Assembly: GCA_003117195.1 (NCBI GenBank)
Contig: BDSI01000090.1
Span: 1 to 64,000, forward strand
Direction: 5' to 3'
DNA from: Eudorina sp. 2006-703-Eu-15
Taxonomy: Eukaryota; Chlorophyta; Chlorophyceae; Chlamydomonadales; Volvocaceae
DNA length: 64,000 nucleotides
The translations under genes and the position numbers were made by a program. Positions within the stretch are counted from its first letter, which is position 1, and each line of letters starts with the position of its first letter. Positions 10,905-24,538 of the stretch are shown in pieces. The notes under the pieces were generated by a model, which was given only the letters and a program-made list of their open reading frames with translations, had not been told where the DNA came from and made no database searches.

Positions 10905-13630
10905 TCGTACGTACCTACCAAACAGCGGCGCGCCTACCTACTCTTACCTCGGGGCCCACTGTACGCTGCTGCTGCCCGCCGGCGGGCCCTCGCCTGCCTT
11001 CCGTCTTTCAGGTTCTGCCGGATGCATGGTACGCTTTGTTTGTTGGAGACAATATATAAAAGCTAGCCAGCCCACCCGAATGCACATAGCAACACTTTGA
11101 ATTCATCAGGGGTCTGTTCATCGATATAGTTTATAGCTGCTGCTGCACTACTCTCGCTCCGTCGCCTGCTCGCTGCTCGCCAGTCTTGCTTGCTTGTCCT
11201 GACGCGAAGCCACGCTGCGAGCCGACACGCGAGGTGGGTGCATGCGTGGGATACGGTCTGGTGCGTGATGCTTGGGCTCTCAATCTACGTACGATTAATG
11301 ACGACTGACGACTGAGAGCCCAAGCAAGTCGTTGATCGATACCTATGTAACCTACCTATATATGCTGCCTCACGAATGTACGTATGTAATGCACGCAGGC
11401 ACACTAGCTAGCCACCGATGCCCGAACTGGTTTTCTATTTGGCAGCGGGGGACAACCCCTACGAAATCTGCAAGCGGACATTCAAGAACGGGATGTGGTA
11501 TACGAGGATGAAGTACCACGGCCCGCTGACCAACGGCAAATCCTCCAACGGCTACCTGACTGAGCAGTCGGCTAGACACCTGCCGGAAGGGCTAAGTTGG
11601 TTATTGAGGTTAGCGGTTGACTTTAACCTACCTAGCTATCACTGTTTCCGTCGCAAATAAGCAAGACGGAGATAGAACGAATGAAACAGGCTCATCAGCA
11701 GCCCAAGCTGAGCACGCATAGCATGTTGTCAGTTAGTTGGTGTGACGCGCGAGCGGACGAGCGACAAGTACGTACCCACTTCATTTTGGACATTGTGGGT
11801 ATGTAGTTGATGTATGATGAACTGGATGGTACATACAGTCTTCATCATTCGTTGTATGTGCTCGAGTCCGTCGTGTTGGTTGTACTTCTGCTGCTTCTCG
11901 TTAGTGATATGGGGTTGACTCTTGACTGCGTGCAGTGGTTTAGGATCAGAACAGCGATCACAGCAGCGTACTCCATCAATCCGCCATACTCGCTCGACAA
12001 TTTCCTGTAACAATGTAAGGCTGAGCTTTGCGTGAGCGAGACTTGGATGGCTTACTTGTCTCCTTGATTGGCACCGTCTGCATCATATTGCTCATATTCA
12101 TCCGTCAGTCAGCAGCCTAATGAACGTACAGAATCACAGGGTGGCGGAAACCCCGCCACCCGTCGGTAGGTGGAGCAATGTGCGTGTCTGATTGCTGGTC
12201 TGACAATTGCCAGTGGTCAGTGTAGCCATAATACGTCCCTGGTAGGGTGCGGGCGGCAATGAGGCTTGGCGGCGGCCTGCTGCGGGGCTTGGTTGCTTCC
12301 GAGCTGGAGGGTCGCCTGCTGCTGGGAACGGACATTGCACAAAAAACAGCAACGTAGCAGTGGAACAACAATTCCTTGCACGCACGCATGGCCCCGCATT
12401 AACTTGTTGCAGCCCGTGCGTGGCAGCCTGCCGGGAACGGATGACGTCCGTGATGCGCGCGAAACCAGTGTAGCAGTTACAATCGGTGGGAGAGGGACGG
12501 AAGGATGGCTGCATGGTCGAACAGTTGATGGGAGAGGGCTCGGATCACGTTCTACGTAGCAACACGTACCCGCCTGCTGCGAACGGGCGTTGCGCATAAA
12601 CCAGTGTAGCAGTTGGTGGGAGAGAGCAGCATGGATTTGATGGCCCCACGTCGTGTTACAGCCCGTAGCCGCCTACTGGGGAATCAGTGTACGGTAGCAG
12701 TTGCAGTCGGTGGGAGGGGCAGCATGTGAGGGTAGCAACCCGCAACCGCCTGCTGGGAACAGGCGTTACGCGCAAATACCAGTAGTGTAGCACTTGATGG
12801 GAGCAGGCAGCGGGCTTGCCGTGTGGTGTACGGCGCTTCGAGCGGTCGTCGTCCGTACGACAGCTCCTCAACGATCCAGCGCCCGGTTGCCCAACATCAC
12901 CCCGCTGTTAAGAAGCAACTTTGCCATATCGCGATCAAAAGTGCGCCGTGTATGTGCAAGCCCTTTCGGAAAGCTGCTGGTTGTGACGGATTGAGCAACC
13001 GATCGGGGACCGACACTTCATTCGGGAGCGTCACGCACGCAGGACAAAGGCCTGTTAAACTGCTGCCGCATATTGACTATGTACGTAAGTCTCGTGTGTT
13101 CAGAATTTACTTTCCTGTGGGTCATTTCCCTGGCTGTCAATTTAAAGAGGCCCATCGGTTAAAGCCGCTATGACTCACAATAATTTGACACAATGATTAT
13201 TATCTTCATATGGAATGCGTTGAGTATATGGACTCTTGCAATGCGGCAGAGCGCAGCAATGTTGGACGGCCGATCGACCCATCATCACGATTGCGCTCGA
13301 GTGTGCTCCGCCGCAGTTATGATACTCTACGCAACTCAAATTTATAATGCTATCAAACGGGCTATTGTGTGGTTGTGGGAGAGTACGTTTGTTACTTGCT
13401 GAGCACGGAACCACCGGGGCCTTTGTTAATAGTTTTGTCATACGCGATATGGATTAATAATATTAGGAACACATATGTTAGTGTTGCAGCCCGTGCACAT
13501 TGAGGTTCCACAGGTAGGGTTCCACCACCGTCCATAACAAGCAAACGGAAAGTCGTTTGCTTGCAGCCACCCAGATATACATGATCAACCTACCATAGCA
13601 GAAAACCTGCAGCAGGTCCTTGGGCTTTAG
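10905..13630 (+). repeat. Array unit 5 (sub-family A)
   Basis: Full 2726-base copy. A G-run near 11588 is one base shorter than elsewhere, which shifts the 67-codon ORF into an 80-codon alternative ending at 11660. A homopolymer miscall is the simplest explanation. Confidence 0.95.
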
Positions 13631-16358
13631 TCGTACGTACCTACCAAACAGCGGCGCGCCTACCTACTCTTACCTCGGGGCCCACTGTACGCTGCTGCTG
13701 CCCGCCGGCGGGCCCTCGCCTGCCTTCCGTCTTTCAGGTTCTGCCGGATGCATGGTACGCTTTGTTTGTTGGAGACAATATATAAAAGCTAGCCAGCCCA
13801 CCCGAATGCACATAGCAACACTTTGAATTCATCAGGGGTCTGTTCATCGATATAGTTTATAGCTGCTGCTGCACTACTCTCGCTCCGTCGCCTGCTCGCT
13901 GCTCGCCAGTCTTGCTTGCTTGTCCTGACGCGAAGCCACGCTGCGAGCCGACACGCGAGGTGGGTGCATGCGTGGGATACGGTCTGGTGCGTGATGCTTG
14001 GGCTCTCAATCTACGTACGATTAATGACGACTGACGACTGAGAGCCCAAGCAAGTCGTTGATCGATACCTATGTAACCTACCTATATATGCTGCCTCACG
14101 AATGTACGTATGTAATGCACGCAGGCACACTAGCTAGCCACCGATGCCCGAACTGGTTTTCTATTTGGCAGCGGGGGACAACCCCTACGAAATCTGCAAG
14201 CGGACATTCAAGAACGGGATGTGGTATACGAGGATGAAGTACCACGGCCCGCTGACCAACGGCAAATCCTCCAACGGCTACCTGACTGAGCAGTCGGCTA
14301 GACACCTGCCGGAAGGGGCTAAGTTGGTTATTGAGGTTAGCGGTTGACTTTAACCTACCTAGCTATCACTGTTTCCGTCGCAAATAAGCAAGACGGAGAT
14401 AGAACGAATGAAACAGGCTCATCAGCAGCCCAAGCTGAGCACGCATAGCATGTTGTCAGTTAGTTGGTGTGACGCGCGAGCGGACGAGCGACAAGTACGT
14501 ACCCACTTCATTTTGGACATTGTGGGTATGTAGTTGATGTATGATGAACTGGATGGTACATACAGTCTTCATCATTCGTTGTATGTGCTCGAGTCCGTCG
14601 TGTTGGTTGTACTTCTGCTGCTTCTCGTTAGTGATATGGGGTTGACTCTTGACTGCGTGCAGTGGTTTAGGATCAGAACAGCGATCACAGCAGCGTACTC
14701 CATCAATCCGCCATACTCGCTCGACAATTTCCTGTAACAATGTAAGGCTGAGCTTTGCGTGAGCGAGACTTGGATGGCTTACTTGTCTCCTTGATTGGCA
14801 CCGTCTGCATCATATTGCTCATATTCATCCGTCAGTCAGCAGCCTAATGAACGTACAGAATCACAGGGTGGCGGAAACCCCGCCACCCGTCGGTAGGTGG
14901 AGCAATGTGCGTGTCTGATTGCTGGTCTGACAATTGCCAGTGGTCAGTGTAGCCATAATACGTCCCTGGTAGGGTGCGGGCGGCAATGAGGCTTGGCGGC
15001 GGCCTGCTGCGGGGCTTGGTTGCTTCCGAGCTGGAGGGTCGCCTGCTGCTGGGAACGGACATTGCACAAAAAACAGCAACGTAGCAGTGGAACAACAATT
15101 CCTTGCACGCACGCATGGCCCCGCATTAACTTGTTGCAGCCCGTGCGTGGCAGCCTGCCGGGAACGGATGACGTCCGTGATGCGCGCGAAACCAGTGTAG
15201 CAGTTACAATCGGTGGGAGAGGGACGGAAGGATGGCTGCATGGTCGAACAGTTGATGGGAGAGGGCTCGGATCACGTTCTACGTAGCAACACGTACCCGC
15301 CTGCTGCGAACGGGCGTTGCGCATAAACCAGTGTAGCAGTTGGTGGGAGAGAGCAGCATGGATTTGATGGCCCCACGTCGTGTTACAGCCCGTAGCCGCC
15401 TACTGGGGAATCAGTGTACGGTAGCAGTTGCAGTCGGTGGGAGGGGGCAGCATGTGAGGGTAGCAACCCGCAACCGCCTGCTGGGAACAGGCGTTACGCG
15501 CAAATACCAGTAGTGTAGCACTTGATGGGAGCAGGCAGCGGGCTTGCCGTGTGGTGTACGGCGCTTCGAGCGGTCGTCGTCCGTACGACAGCTCCTCAAC
15601 GATCCAGCGCCCGGTTGCCCAACATCACCCCGCTGTTAAGAAGCAACTTTGCCATATCGCGATCAAAAGTGCGCCGTGTATGTGCAAGCCCTTTCGGAAA
15701 GCTGCTGGTTGTGACGGATTGAGCAACCGATCGGGGACCGACACTTCATTCGGGGCGTCACGCACGCAGGACAAAGGCCTGTTAAACTGCTGCCGCATAT
15801 TGACTATGTACGTAAGTCTCGTGTGTTCAGAATTTACTTTCCTGTGGGTCATTTCCCTGGCTGTCAATTTAAAGAGGCCCATCGGTTAAAGCCGCTATGA
15901 CTCACAATAATTTGACACAATGATTATTATCTTCATATGGAATGCGTTGAGTATATGGACTCTTGCAATGCGGCAGAGCGCAGCAATGTTGGACGGCCGA
16001 TCGACCCATCATCACGATTGCGCTCGAGTGTGCTCCGCCGCAGTTATGATACTCTACGCAACTCAAATTTATAATGCTATCAAACGGGCTATTGTGTGGT
16101 TGTGGGAGAGTACGTTTGTTACTTGCTGAGCACGGAACCACCGGGGCCTTTGTTAATAGTTTTGTCATACGCGATATGGATTAATAATATTAGGAACACA
16201 TATGTTAGTGTTGCAGCCCGTGCACATTGAGGTTCCACAGGTAGGGTTCCACCACCGTCCATAACAAGCAAACGGAAAGTCGTTTGCTTGCAGCCACCCA
16301 GATATACATGATCAACCTACCATAGCAGAAAACCTGCAGCAGGTCCTTGGGGCTTTAG
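13631..16358 (+). repeat. Array unit 6 (last sub-family A unit)
   Basis: Full 2728-base copy with A-type diagnostic bases throughout. A G-run at about 15750 is one base short, as it is in unit 7, so this is the boundary unit between the two sub-families. Confidence 0.95.
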
Positions 16359-19081
16359 TCGTACGTACCTACCAAACAGCGGCGCGCCTACCTACTCTTA
16401 CCTCGGGGCCCACTGTACGCTGCTGCTGCCCGCCGGCGGGCCCTCGCCTGCCTTCCGTCTTTCAGGTTCTGCCGGATGCATGGTACGCTTTGTTTGTTGG
16501 AGACAATATATAAAAGCTAGCCAGCCCACCCGAATGCACATAGCAACACTTTGAATTCATCAGGGGTCTGTTCATCGATATAGTTTATAGCTGCTGCTGC
16601 ACTACTCTCGCTCCGTCGCCTGCTCGCTGCTCGCCAGTCTTGCTTGCTTGTCCTGACGCGAAGCCACGCTGCGAGCCGACACGCGAGGTGGGTGCATGCG
16701 TGGGATACGGTCTGGTGCGTGATGCTTGGGCTCTCAATCTACGTACGATTAATGACGACTGACGACTGAGAGCCCAAGCAAGTCGTTGATCGATACCTAT
16801 GTAACCTACCTATATATGCTGCCTCACGAATGTACGTATGTAATGCACGCAGGCACACTAGCTAGCCACCGATGCCCGAACTGGTTTTCTATTTGGCAGC
16901 GGGGGACAACCCCTACGAAATCTGCAAGCGGACATTCAAGAACGGGATGTGGTATACGAGGATGAAGTACCACGGCCCGCTGACCAACGGCAAATCCTCC
17001 AACGGCTACCTGACTGAGCAGTCGGCTAGACACCTGCCGGAAGGGGCTAGGTTGGTTATTGAGGTTAGCGGTTGACTTTAACCTACCTAGCTATCACTGT
17101 TTCCGTCGCAAATAAGCAAGACGGAGATAGAACGAATGAAACAGGCTCATCAGCAGCCCAAGCTGAGCACGCATAGCATGTTGTCAGTTAGTTGGTGTGA
17201 CGCGCGAGCGGACGAGCGACAAGTACGTACCCACTTCATTTTGGACATTGTGGGTATGTAGTTGATGTATGATGAACTGGATGGTACATACAGTCTTCAT
17301 CATTCGTTGTATGTGCTCGAGTCCGTCGTGTTGGTTGTACTTCTGCTGCTTCTCGTTAGTGATATGGGGTTGACTCTTGACTGCGTGCAGTGGTTTAGGA
17401 TCAGAACAGCGATCACAACAGCGTACTCCATCAATCCGCCATACTCGCTCGACAATTTCCTGTAACAATGTAAGGCTGAGTTTTGCGTGAGCGAGACTTG
17501 GATGGCTTACTTGTCTCCTTGATTGGCACCGTCTGCATCATATTGCTCATATTCATCCGTCAGTCAGCAGCCTAATGAACGTACAGAATCACAGGGTGGC
17601 GGAAACCCCGCCACCCGTCGGTAGGTGGAGCAATGTGTCTGATTGCTGGTCTGACAATTGCCAGTGGTCAGTGTAGCCATAATACGTCCCTGGTAGGGTG
17701 CGGGCGGCAATGAGGCTTGGCGGCGGCCTGCTGCGGGGCTTGGTTGCTTCCGAGCTGGAGGGTCGCCTGCTGCTGGGAACAGACATTGCACAAAAAACAG
17801 CAACGTAGCAGTGGAACAACAATTCCTTGCACGCACGCATGGCCCCGCATTAACTTGTTGCAGCCCGTGCGTGGCAGCCTGCCGGGAACGGATGACGTCC
17901 GTGATGCGCGCGAAACCAGTGTAGCAGTTACAATCGGTGGGAGAGGGACGGAAGCATGGCTGCATGGTCGAACAGTTGATGGGAGAGGGCTCGGATCACG
18001 TTCTACGTAGCAACACGTACCCGCCTGCTGCGAACGGGCGTTGCGCATAAACCAGTGTAGCAGTTGGTGGGAGAGAGCAGCATGGATTTGATGGCCCCAC
18101 GTCGTGTTACAGCCCGTAGCCGCCTACTGGGGAATCAGTGTACGGTAGCAGTTGCAGTCGGTGGGAGGGGCAGCATGTGAGGGTAGCAACCCGCAACCGC
18201 CTGCTGGGAACAGGCGTTGCGCGCAAATACCAGTAGTGTAGCACTTGATGGGAGCAGGCAGCGGGCTTGCCGTGTGGTGTACGGCGCTTCGAGCGGTCGT
18301 CGTCCGTACGACAGCTCCTCAACGATCCAGCGCCCGGTTGCCCAACATCACCCCGCTGTTAAGAAGCAACTTTGCCATATCGCGATCAGAAGTGCGCCGT
18401 GTATGTGCAAGCCCTTTCGGAAAGCTGCTGGTTGTGACGGAGTGAGCAACCGATCGGGGACCGACACTTCATTCGGGGCGTCACGCACGCAGGACAAAGG
18501 CCTGTTAAACTGCTGCCGCATATTGACTATGTACGTAAGTCTCGTGTGTTCAGAATTTGCTTTCCTGTGGGTCATTTCCCTGGCTGTCAATTTAAAGAGG
18601 CCCATCGGTTAAAGCCGCAATGACTCACAATAATTTGACACAATGATTATTATCTTCATATGGAATGCGTTGAGTATATGGACTCTTGCAATGCGGCAGA
18701 GCGCAGCAATGTTGGACGGCCGATCGACCCATCATCACGATTGCGCTCGAGTGTGCTCCGCCGCAGTTATGATACTCTACGCAACTCAAATTTATAATGC
18801 TATCAAACGGGCTATTGTGTGGTTGTGGGAGAGTACGTTTGTTACTTGCTGAGCACGGAACCACCGGGGCCTTTGTTAATAGTTTTGTCATACGCGATAT
18901 GGATTAATAATATTAGGAACACATATGTTAGTGTTGCAGCCCGTGCACATTGAGGTTCCACAGGTAGGGTTCCACCACCGTCCATAACAAGCAAACGGAA
19001 AGTCGTTTGCTTGCAGCCACCCAGATATACATGATCAACCTACCATAGCAGAAAACCTGCAGCAGGTCCTTGGGGCTTTAG
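16359..19081 (+). repeat. Array unit 7 (first sub-family B unit)
   Basis: Full 2723-base copy. It introduces the B-type markers: A to G at 17050 in the 67-codon ORF (Lys to Arg), G to A near 17418, a four-base deletion near 17636, G to A near 17780, G to C near 17955 and T to A near 18619. Confidence 0.95.
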
Positions 19082-21809
19082 TCGTACGTACCTACCAAAC
19101 AGCGGCGCGCCTACCTACTCTTACCTCGGGGCCCACTGTACGCTGCTGCTGCCCGCCGGCGGCCCTCGCCTGCCTTCCGTCTTTCAGGTTCTGCCGGATG
19201 CATGGTACGCTTTGTTTGTTGGAGACAATATATAAAAGCTAGCCAGCCCACCCGAATGCACATAGCAACACTTTGAATTCATCAGGGGTCTGTTCATCGA
19301 TATAGTTTATAGCTGCTGCTGCACTACTCTCGCTCCGTCGCCTGCTCGCTGCTCGCCAGTCTTGCTTGCTTGTCCTGACGCGAAGCCACGCTGCGAGCCG
19401 ACACGCGAGGTGGGTGCATGCGTGGGATACGGTCTGGTGCGTGATGCTTGGGCTCTCAATCTACGTACGATTAATGACGACTGACGACTGAGAGCCCAAG
19501 CAAGTCGTTGATCGATACCTATGTAACCTACCTATATATGCTGCCTCACGAATGTACGTATGTAATGCACGCAGGCACACTAGCTAGCCACCGATGCCCG
19601 AACTGGTTTTCTATTTGGCAGCGGGGGACAACCCCTACGAAATCTGCAAGCGGACATTCAAGAACGGGATGTGGTATACGAGGATGAAGTACCACGGCCC
19701 GCTGACCAACGGCAAATCCTCCAACGGCTACCTGACTGAGCAGTCGGCTAGACACCTGCCGGAAGGGGCTAGGTTGGTTATTGAGGTTAGCGGTTGACTT
19801 TAACCTACCTAGCTATCACTGTTTCCGTCGCAAATAAGCAAGACGGAGATAGAACGAATGAAACAGGCTCATCAGCAGCCCAAGCTGAGCACGCATAGCA
19901 TGTTGTCAGTTAGTTGGTTGGTGTGACGCGCGAGCGGACGAGCGACAAGTACGTACCCACTTCATTTTGGACATTGTGGGTATGTAGTTGATGTATGATG
20001 AACTGGATGGTACATACAGTCTTCATCATTCGTTGTATGTGCTCGAGTCCGTCGTGTTGGTTGTACTTCTGCTGCTTCTCGTTAGTGATATGGGGTTGAC
20101 TCTTGACTGCGTGCAGTGGTTTAGGATCAGAACAGCGATCACAACAGCGTACTCCATCAATCCGCCATACTCGCTCGACAATTTCCTGTAACAATGTAAG
20201 GCTGAGTTTTGCGTGAGCGAGACTTGGATGGCTTACTTGTCTCCTTGATTGGCACCGTCTGCATCATATTGCTCATATTCATCCGTCAGTCAGCAGCCTA
20301 ATGAACGTACAGAATCACAGGGTGGCGGAAACCCCGCCACCCGTCGGTAGGTGGAGCAATGTGTCTGATTGCTGGTCTGACCATTGCCAGTGGTCAGTGT
20401 AGCCATAATACGTCCCTGGTAGGGTGCGGGCGGCAATGAGGCTTGGCGGCGGCCTGCTGCGGGGCTTGGTTGCTTCCGAGCTGGAGGGTCGCCTGCTGCT
20501 GGGAACAGACATTGCACAAAAAACAGCAACGTAGCAGTGGAACAACAATTCCTTGCACGCACGCATGGCCCCGCATTAACTTGTTGCAGCCCGTGCGTGG
20601 CAGCCTGCCGGGAACGGATGACGTCCGTGATGCGCGCGAAACCAGTGTAGCAGTTACAATCGGTGGGAGAGGGACGGAAGCATGGCTGCATGGTCGAACA
20701 GTTGATGGGAGAGGGCTCGGATCACGTTCTACGTAGCAACACGTACCCGCCTGCTGCGAACGGGCGTTGCGCATAAACCAGTGTAGCAGTTGGTGGGAGA
20801 GAGCAGCATGGATTTGATGGCCCCACGTCGTGTTACAGCCCGTAGCCGCCTACTGGGGAATCAGTGTACGGTAGCAGTTGCAGTCGGTGGGAGGGGGCAG
20901 CATGTGAGGGTAGCAACCCGCAACCGCCTGCTGGGAACAGGCGTTGCGCGCAAATACCAGTAGTGTAGCACTTGATGGGAGCAGGCAGCGGGCTTGCCGT
21001 GTGGTGTACGGCGCTTCGAGCGGTCGTCGTCCGTACGACAGCTCCTCAACGATCCAGCGCCCGGTTGCCCAACATCACCCCGCTGTTAAGAAGCAACTTT
21101 GCCATATCGCGATCAGAAGTGCGCCGTGTATGTGCAAGCCCTTTCGGAAAGCTGCTGGTTGTGACGGAGTGAGCAACCGATCGGGGACCGACACTTCATT
21201 CGGGGGCGTCACGCACGCAGGACAAAGGCCTGTTAAACTGCTGCCGCATATTGACTATGTACGTAAGTCTCGTGTGTTCAGAATTTGCTTTCCTGTGGGT
21301 CATTTCCCTGGCTGTCAATTTAAAGAGGCCCATCGGTTAAAGCCGCAATGACTCACAATAATTTGACACAATGATTATTATCTTCATATGGAATGCGTTG
21401 AGTATATGGACTCTTGCAATGCGGCAGAGCGCAGCAATGTTGGACGGCCGATCGACCCATCATCACGATTGCGCTCGAGTGTGCTCCGCCGCAGTTATGA
21501 TACTCTACGCAACTCAAATTTATAATGCTATCAAACGGGCTATTGTGTGGTTGTGGGAGAGTACGTTTGTTACTTGCTGAGCACGGAACCACCGGGGCCT
21601 TTGTTAATAGTTTTGTCATACGCGATATGGATTAATAATATTAGGAACACATATGTTAGTGTTGCAGCCCGTGCACATTGAGGTTCCACAGGTAGGGTTC
21701 CACCACCGTCCATAACAAGCAAACGGAAAGTCGTTTGCTTGCAGCCACCCAGATATACATGATCAACCTACCATAGCAGAAAACCTGCAGCAGGTCCTTG
21801 GGGCTTTAG
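19082..21809 (+). repeat. Array unit 8 (sub-family B with GGTT insertion)
   Basis: Full 2728-base copy with all B-type markers plus a four-base duplication (GTTGGTTGG instead of GTTGG) near 19915, shared by units 8, 9 and 10 only. Confidence 0.95.
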
Positions 21810-24538
21810 TCGTACGTACCTACCAAACAGCGGCGCGCCTACCTACTCTTACCTCGGGGCCCACTGTACGCTGCTGCTGCCCGCCGGCGGGCCCTCGCCT
21901 GCCTTCCGTCTTTCAGGTTCTGCCGGATGCATGGTACGCTTTGTTTGTTGGAGACAATATATAAAAGCTAGCCAGCCCACCCGAATGCACATAGCAACAC
22001 TTTGAATTCATCAGGGGTCTGTTCATCGATATAGTTTATAGCTGCTGCTGCACTACTCTCGCTCCGTCGCCTGCTCGCTGCTCGCCAGTCTTGCTTGCTT
22101 GTCCTGACGCGAAGCCACGCTGCGAGCCGACACGCGAGGTGGGTGCATGCGTGGGATACGGTCTGGTGCGTGATGCTTGGGCTCTCAATCTACGTACGAT
22201 TAATGACGACTGACGACTGAGAGCCCAAGCAAGTCGTTGATCGATACCTATGTAACCTACCTATATATGCTGCCTCACGAATGTACGTATGTAATGCACG
22301 CAGGCACACTAGCTAGCCACCGATGCCCGAACTGGTTTTCTATTTGGCAGCGGGGGACAACCCCTACGAAATCTGCAAGCGGACATTCAAGAACGGGATG
22401 TGGTATACGAGGATGAAGTACCACGGCCCGCTGACCAACGGCAAATCCTCCAACGGCTACCTGACTGAGCAGTCGGCTAGACACCTGCCGGAAGGGGCTA
22501 GGTTGGTTATTGAGGTTAGCGGTTGACTTTAACCTACCTAGCTATCACTGTTTCCGTCGCAAATAAGCAAGACGGAGATAGAACGAATGAAACAGGCTCA
22601 TCAGCAGCCCAAGCTGAGCACGCATAGCATGTTGTCAGTTAGTTGGTTGGTGTGACGCGCGAGCGGACGAGCGACAAGTACGTACCCACTTCATTTTGGA
22701 CATTGTGGGTATGTAGTTGATGTATGATGAACTGGATGGTACATACAGTCTTCATCATTCGTTGTATGTGCTCGAGTCCGTCGTGTTGGTTGTACTTCTG
22801 CTGCTTCTCGTTAGTGATATGGGGTTGACTCTTGACTGCGTGCAGTGGTTTAGGATCAGAACAGCGATCACAACAGCGTACTCCATCAATCCGCCATACT
22901 CGCTCGACAATTTCCTGTAACAATGTAAGGCTGAGTTTTGCGTGAGCGAGACTTGGATGGCTTACTTGTCTCCTTGATTGGCACCGTCTGCATCATATTG
23001 CTCATATTCATCCGTCAGTCAGCAGCCTAATGAACGTACAGAATCACAGGGTGGCGGAAACCCCGCCACCCGTCGGTAGGTGGAGCAATGTGTCTGATTG
23101 CTGGTCTGACCATTGCCAGTGGTCAGTGTAGCCATAATACGTCCCTGGTAGGGTGCGGGCGGCAATGAGGCTTGGCGGCGGCCTGCTGCGGGGCTTGGTT
23201 GCTTCCGAGCTGGAGGGTCGCCTGCTGCTGGGAACAGACATTGCACAAAAAACAGCAACGTAGCAGTGGAACAACAATTCCTTGCACGCACGCATGGCCC
23301 CGCATTAACTTGTTGCAGCCCGTGCGTGGCAGCCTGCCGGGAACGAATGACGTCCGTGATGCGCGCGAAACCAGTGTAGCAGTTACAATCGGTGGGAGAG
23401 GGACGGAAGCATGGCTGCATGGTCGAACAGTTGATGGGAGAGGGCTCGGATCACGTTCTACGTAGCAACACGTACCCGCCTGCTGCGAACGGGCGTTGCG
23501 CATAAACCAGTGTAGCAGTTGGTGGGAGAGAGCAGCATGGATTTGATGGCCCCACGTCGTGTTACAGCCCGTAGCCGCCTACTGGGGAATCAGTGTACGG
23601 TAGCAGTTGCAGTCGGTGGGAGGGGGCAGCATGTGAGGGTAGCAACCCGCAACCGCCTGCTGGGAACAGGCGTTGCGCGCAAATACCAGTAGTGTAGCAC
23701 TTGATGGGAGCAGGCAGCGGGCTTGCCGTGTGGTGTACGGCGCTTCGAGCGGTCGTCGTCCGTACGACAGCTCCTCAACGATCCAGCGCCCGGTTGCCCA
23801 ACATCACCCCGCTGTTAAGAAGCAACTTTGCCATATCGCGATCAGAAGTGCGCCGTGTATGTGCAAGCCCTTTCGGAAAGCTGCTGGTTGTGACGGAGTG
23901 AGCAACCGATCGGGGACCGACACTTCATTCGGGGGCGTCACGCACGCAGGACAAAGGCCTGTTAAACTGCTGCCGCATATTGACTATGTACGTAAGTCTC
24001 GTGTGTTCAGAATTTGCTTTCCTGTGGGTCATTTCCCTGGCTGTCAATTTAAAGAGGCCCATCGGTTAAAGCCGCAATGACTCACAATAATTTGACACAA
24101 TGATTATTATCTTCATATGGAATGCGTTGAGTATATGGACTCTTGCAATGCGGCAGAGCGCAGCAATGTTGGACGGCCGATCGACCCATCATCACGATTG
24201 CGCTCGAGTGTGCTCCGCCGCAGTTATGATACTCTACGCAACTCAAATTTATAATGCTATCAAACGGGCTATTGTGTGGTTGTGGGAGAGTACGTTTGTT
24301 ACTTGCTGAGCACGGAACCACCGGGGCCTTTGTTAATAGTTTTGTCATACGCGATATGGATTAATAATATTAGGAACACATATGTTAGTGTTGCAGCCCG
24401 TGCACATTGAGGTTCCACAGGTAGGGTTCCACCACCGTCCATAACAAGCAAACGGAAAGTCGTTTGCTTGCAGCCACCCAGATATACATGATCAACCTAC
24501 CATAGCAGAAAACCTGCAGCAGGTCCTTGGGGCTTTAG
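21810..24538 (+). repeat. Array unit 9 (sub-family B)
   Basis: Full 2729-base copy, B-type with the GTTG duplication. A private G to A change lies near 23346. Confidence 0.95.
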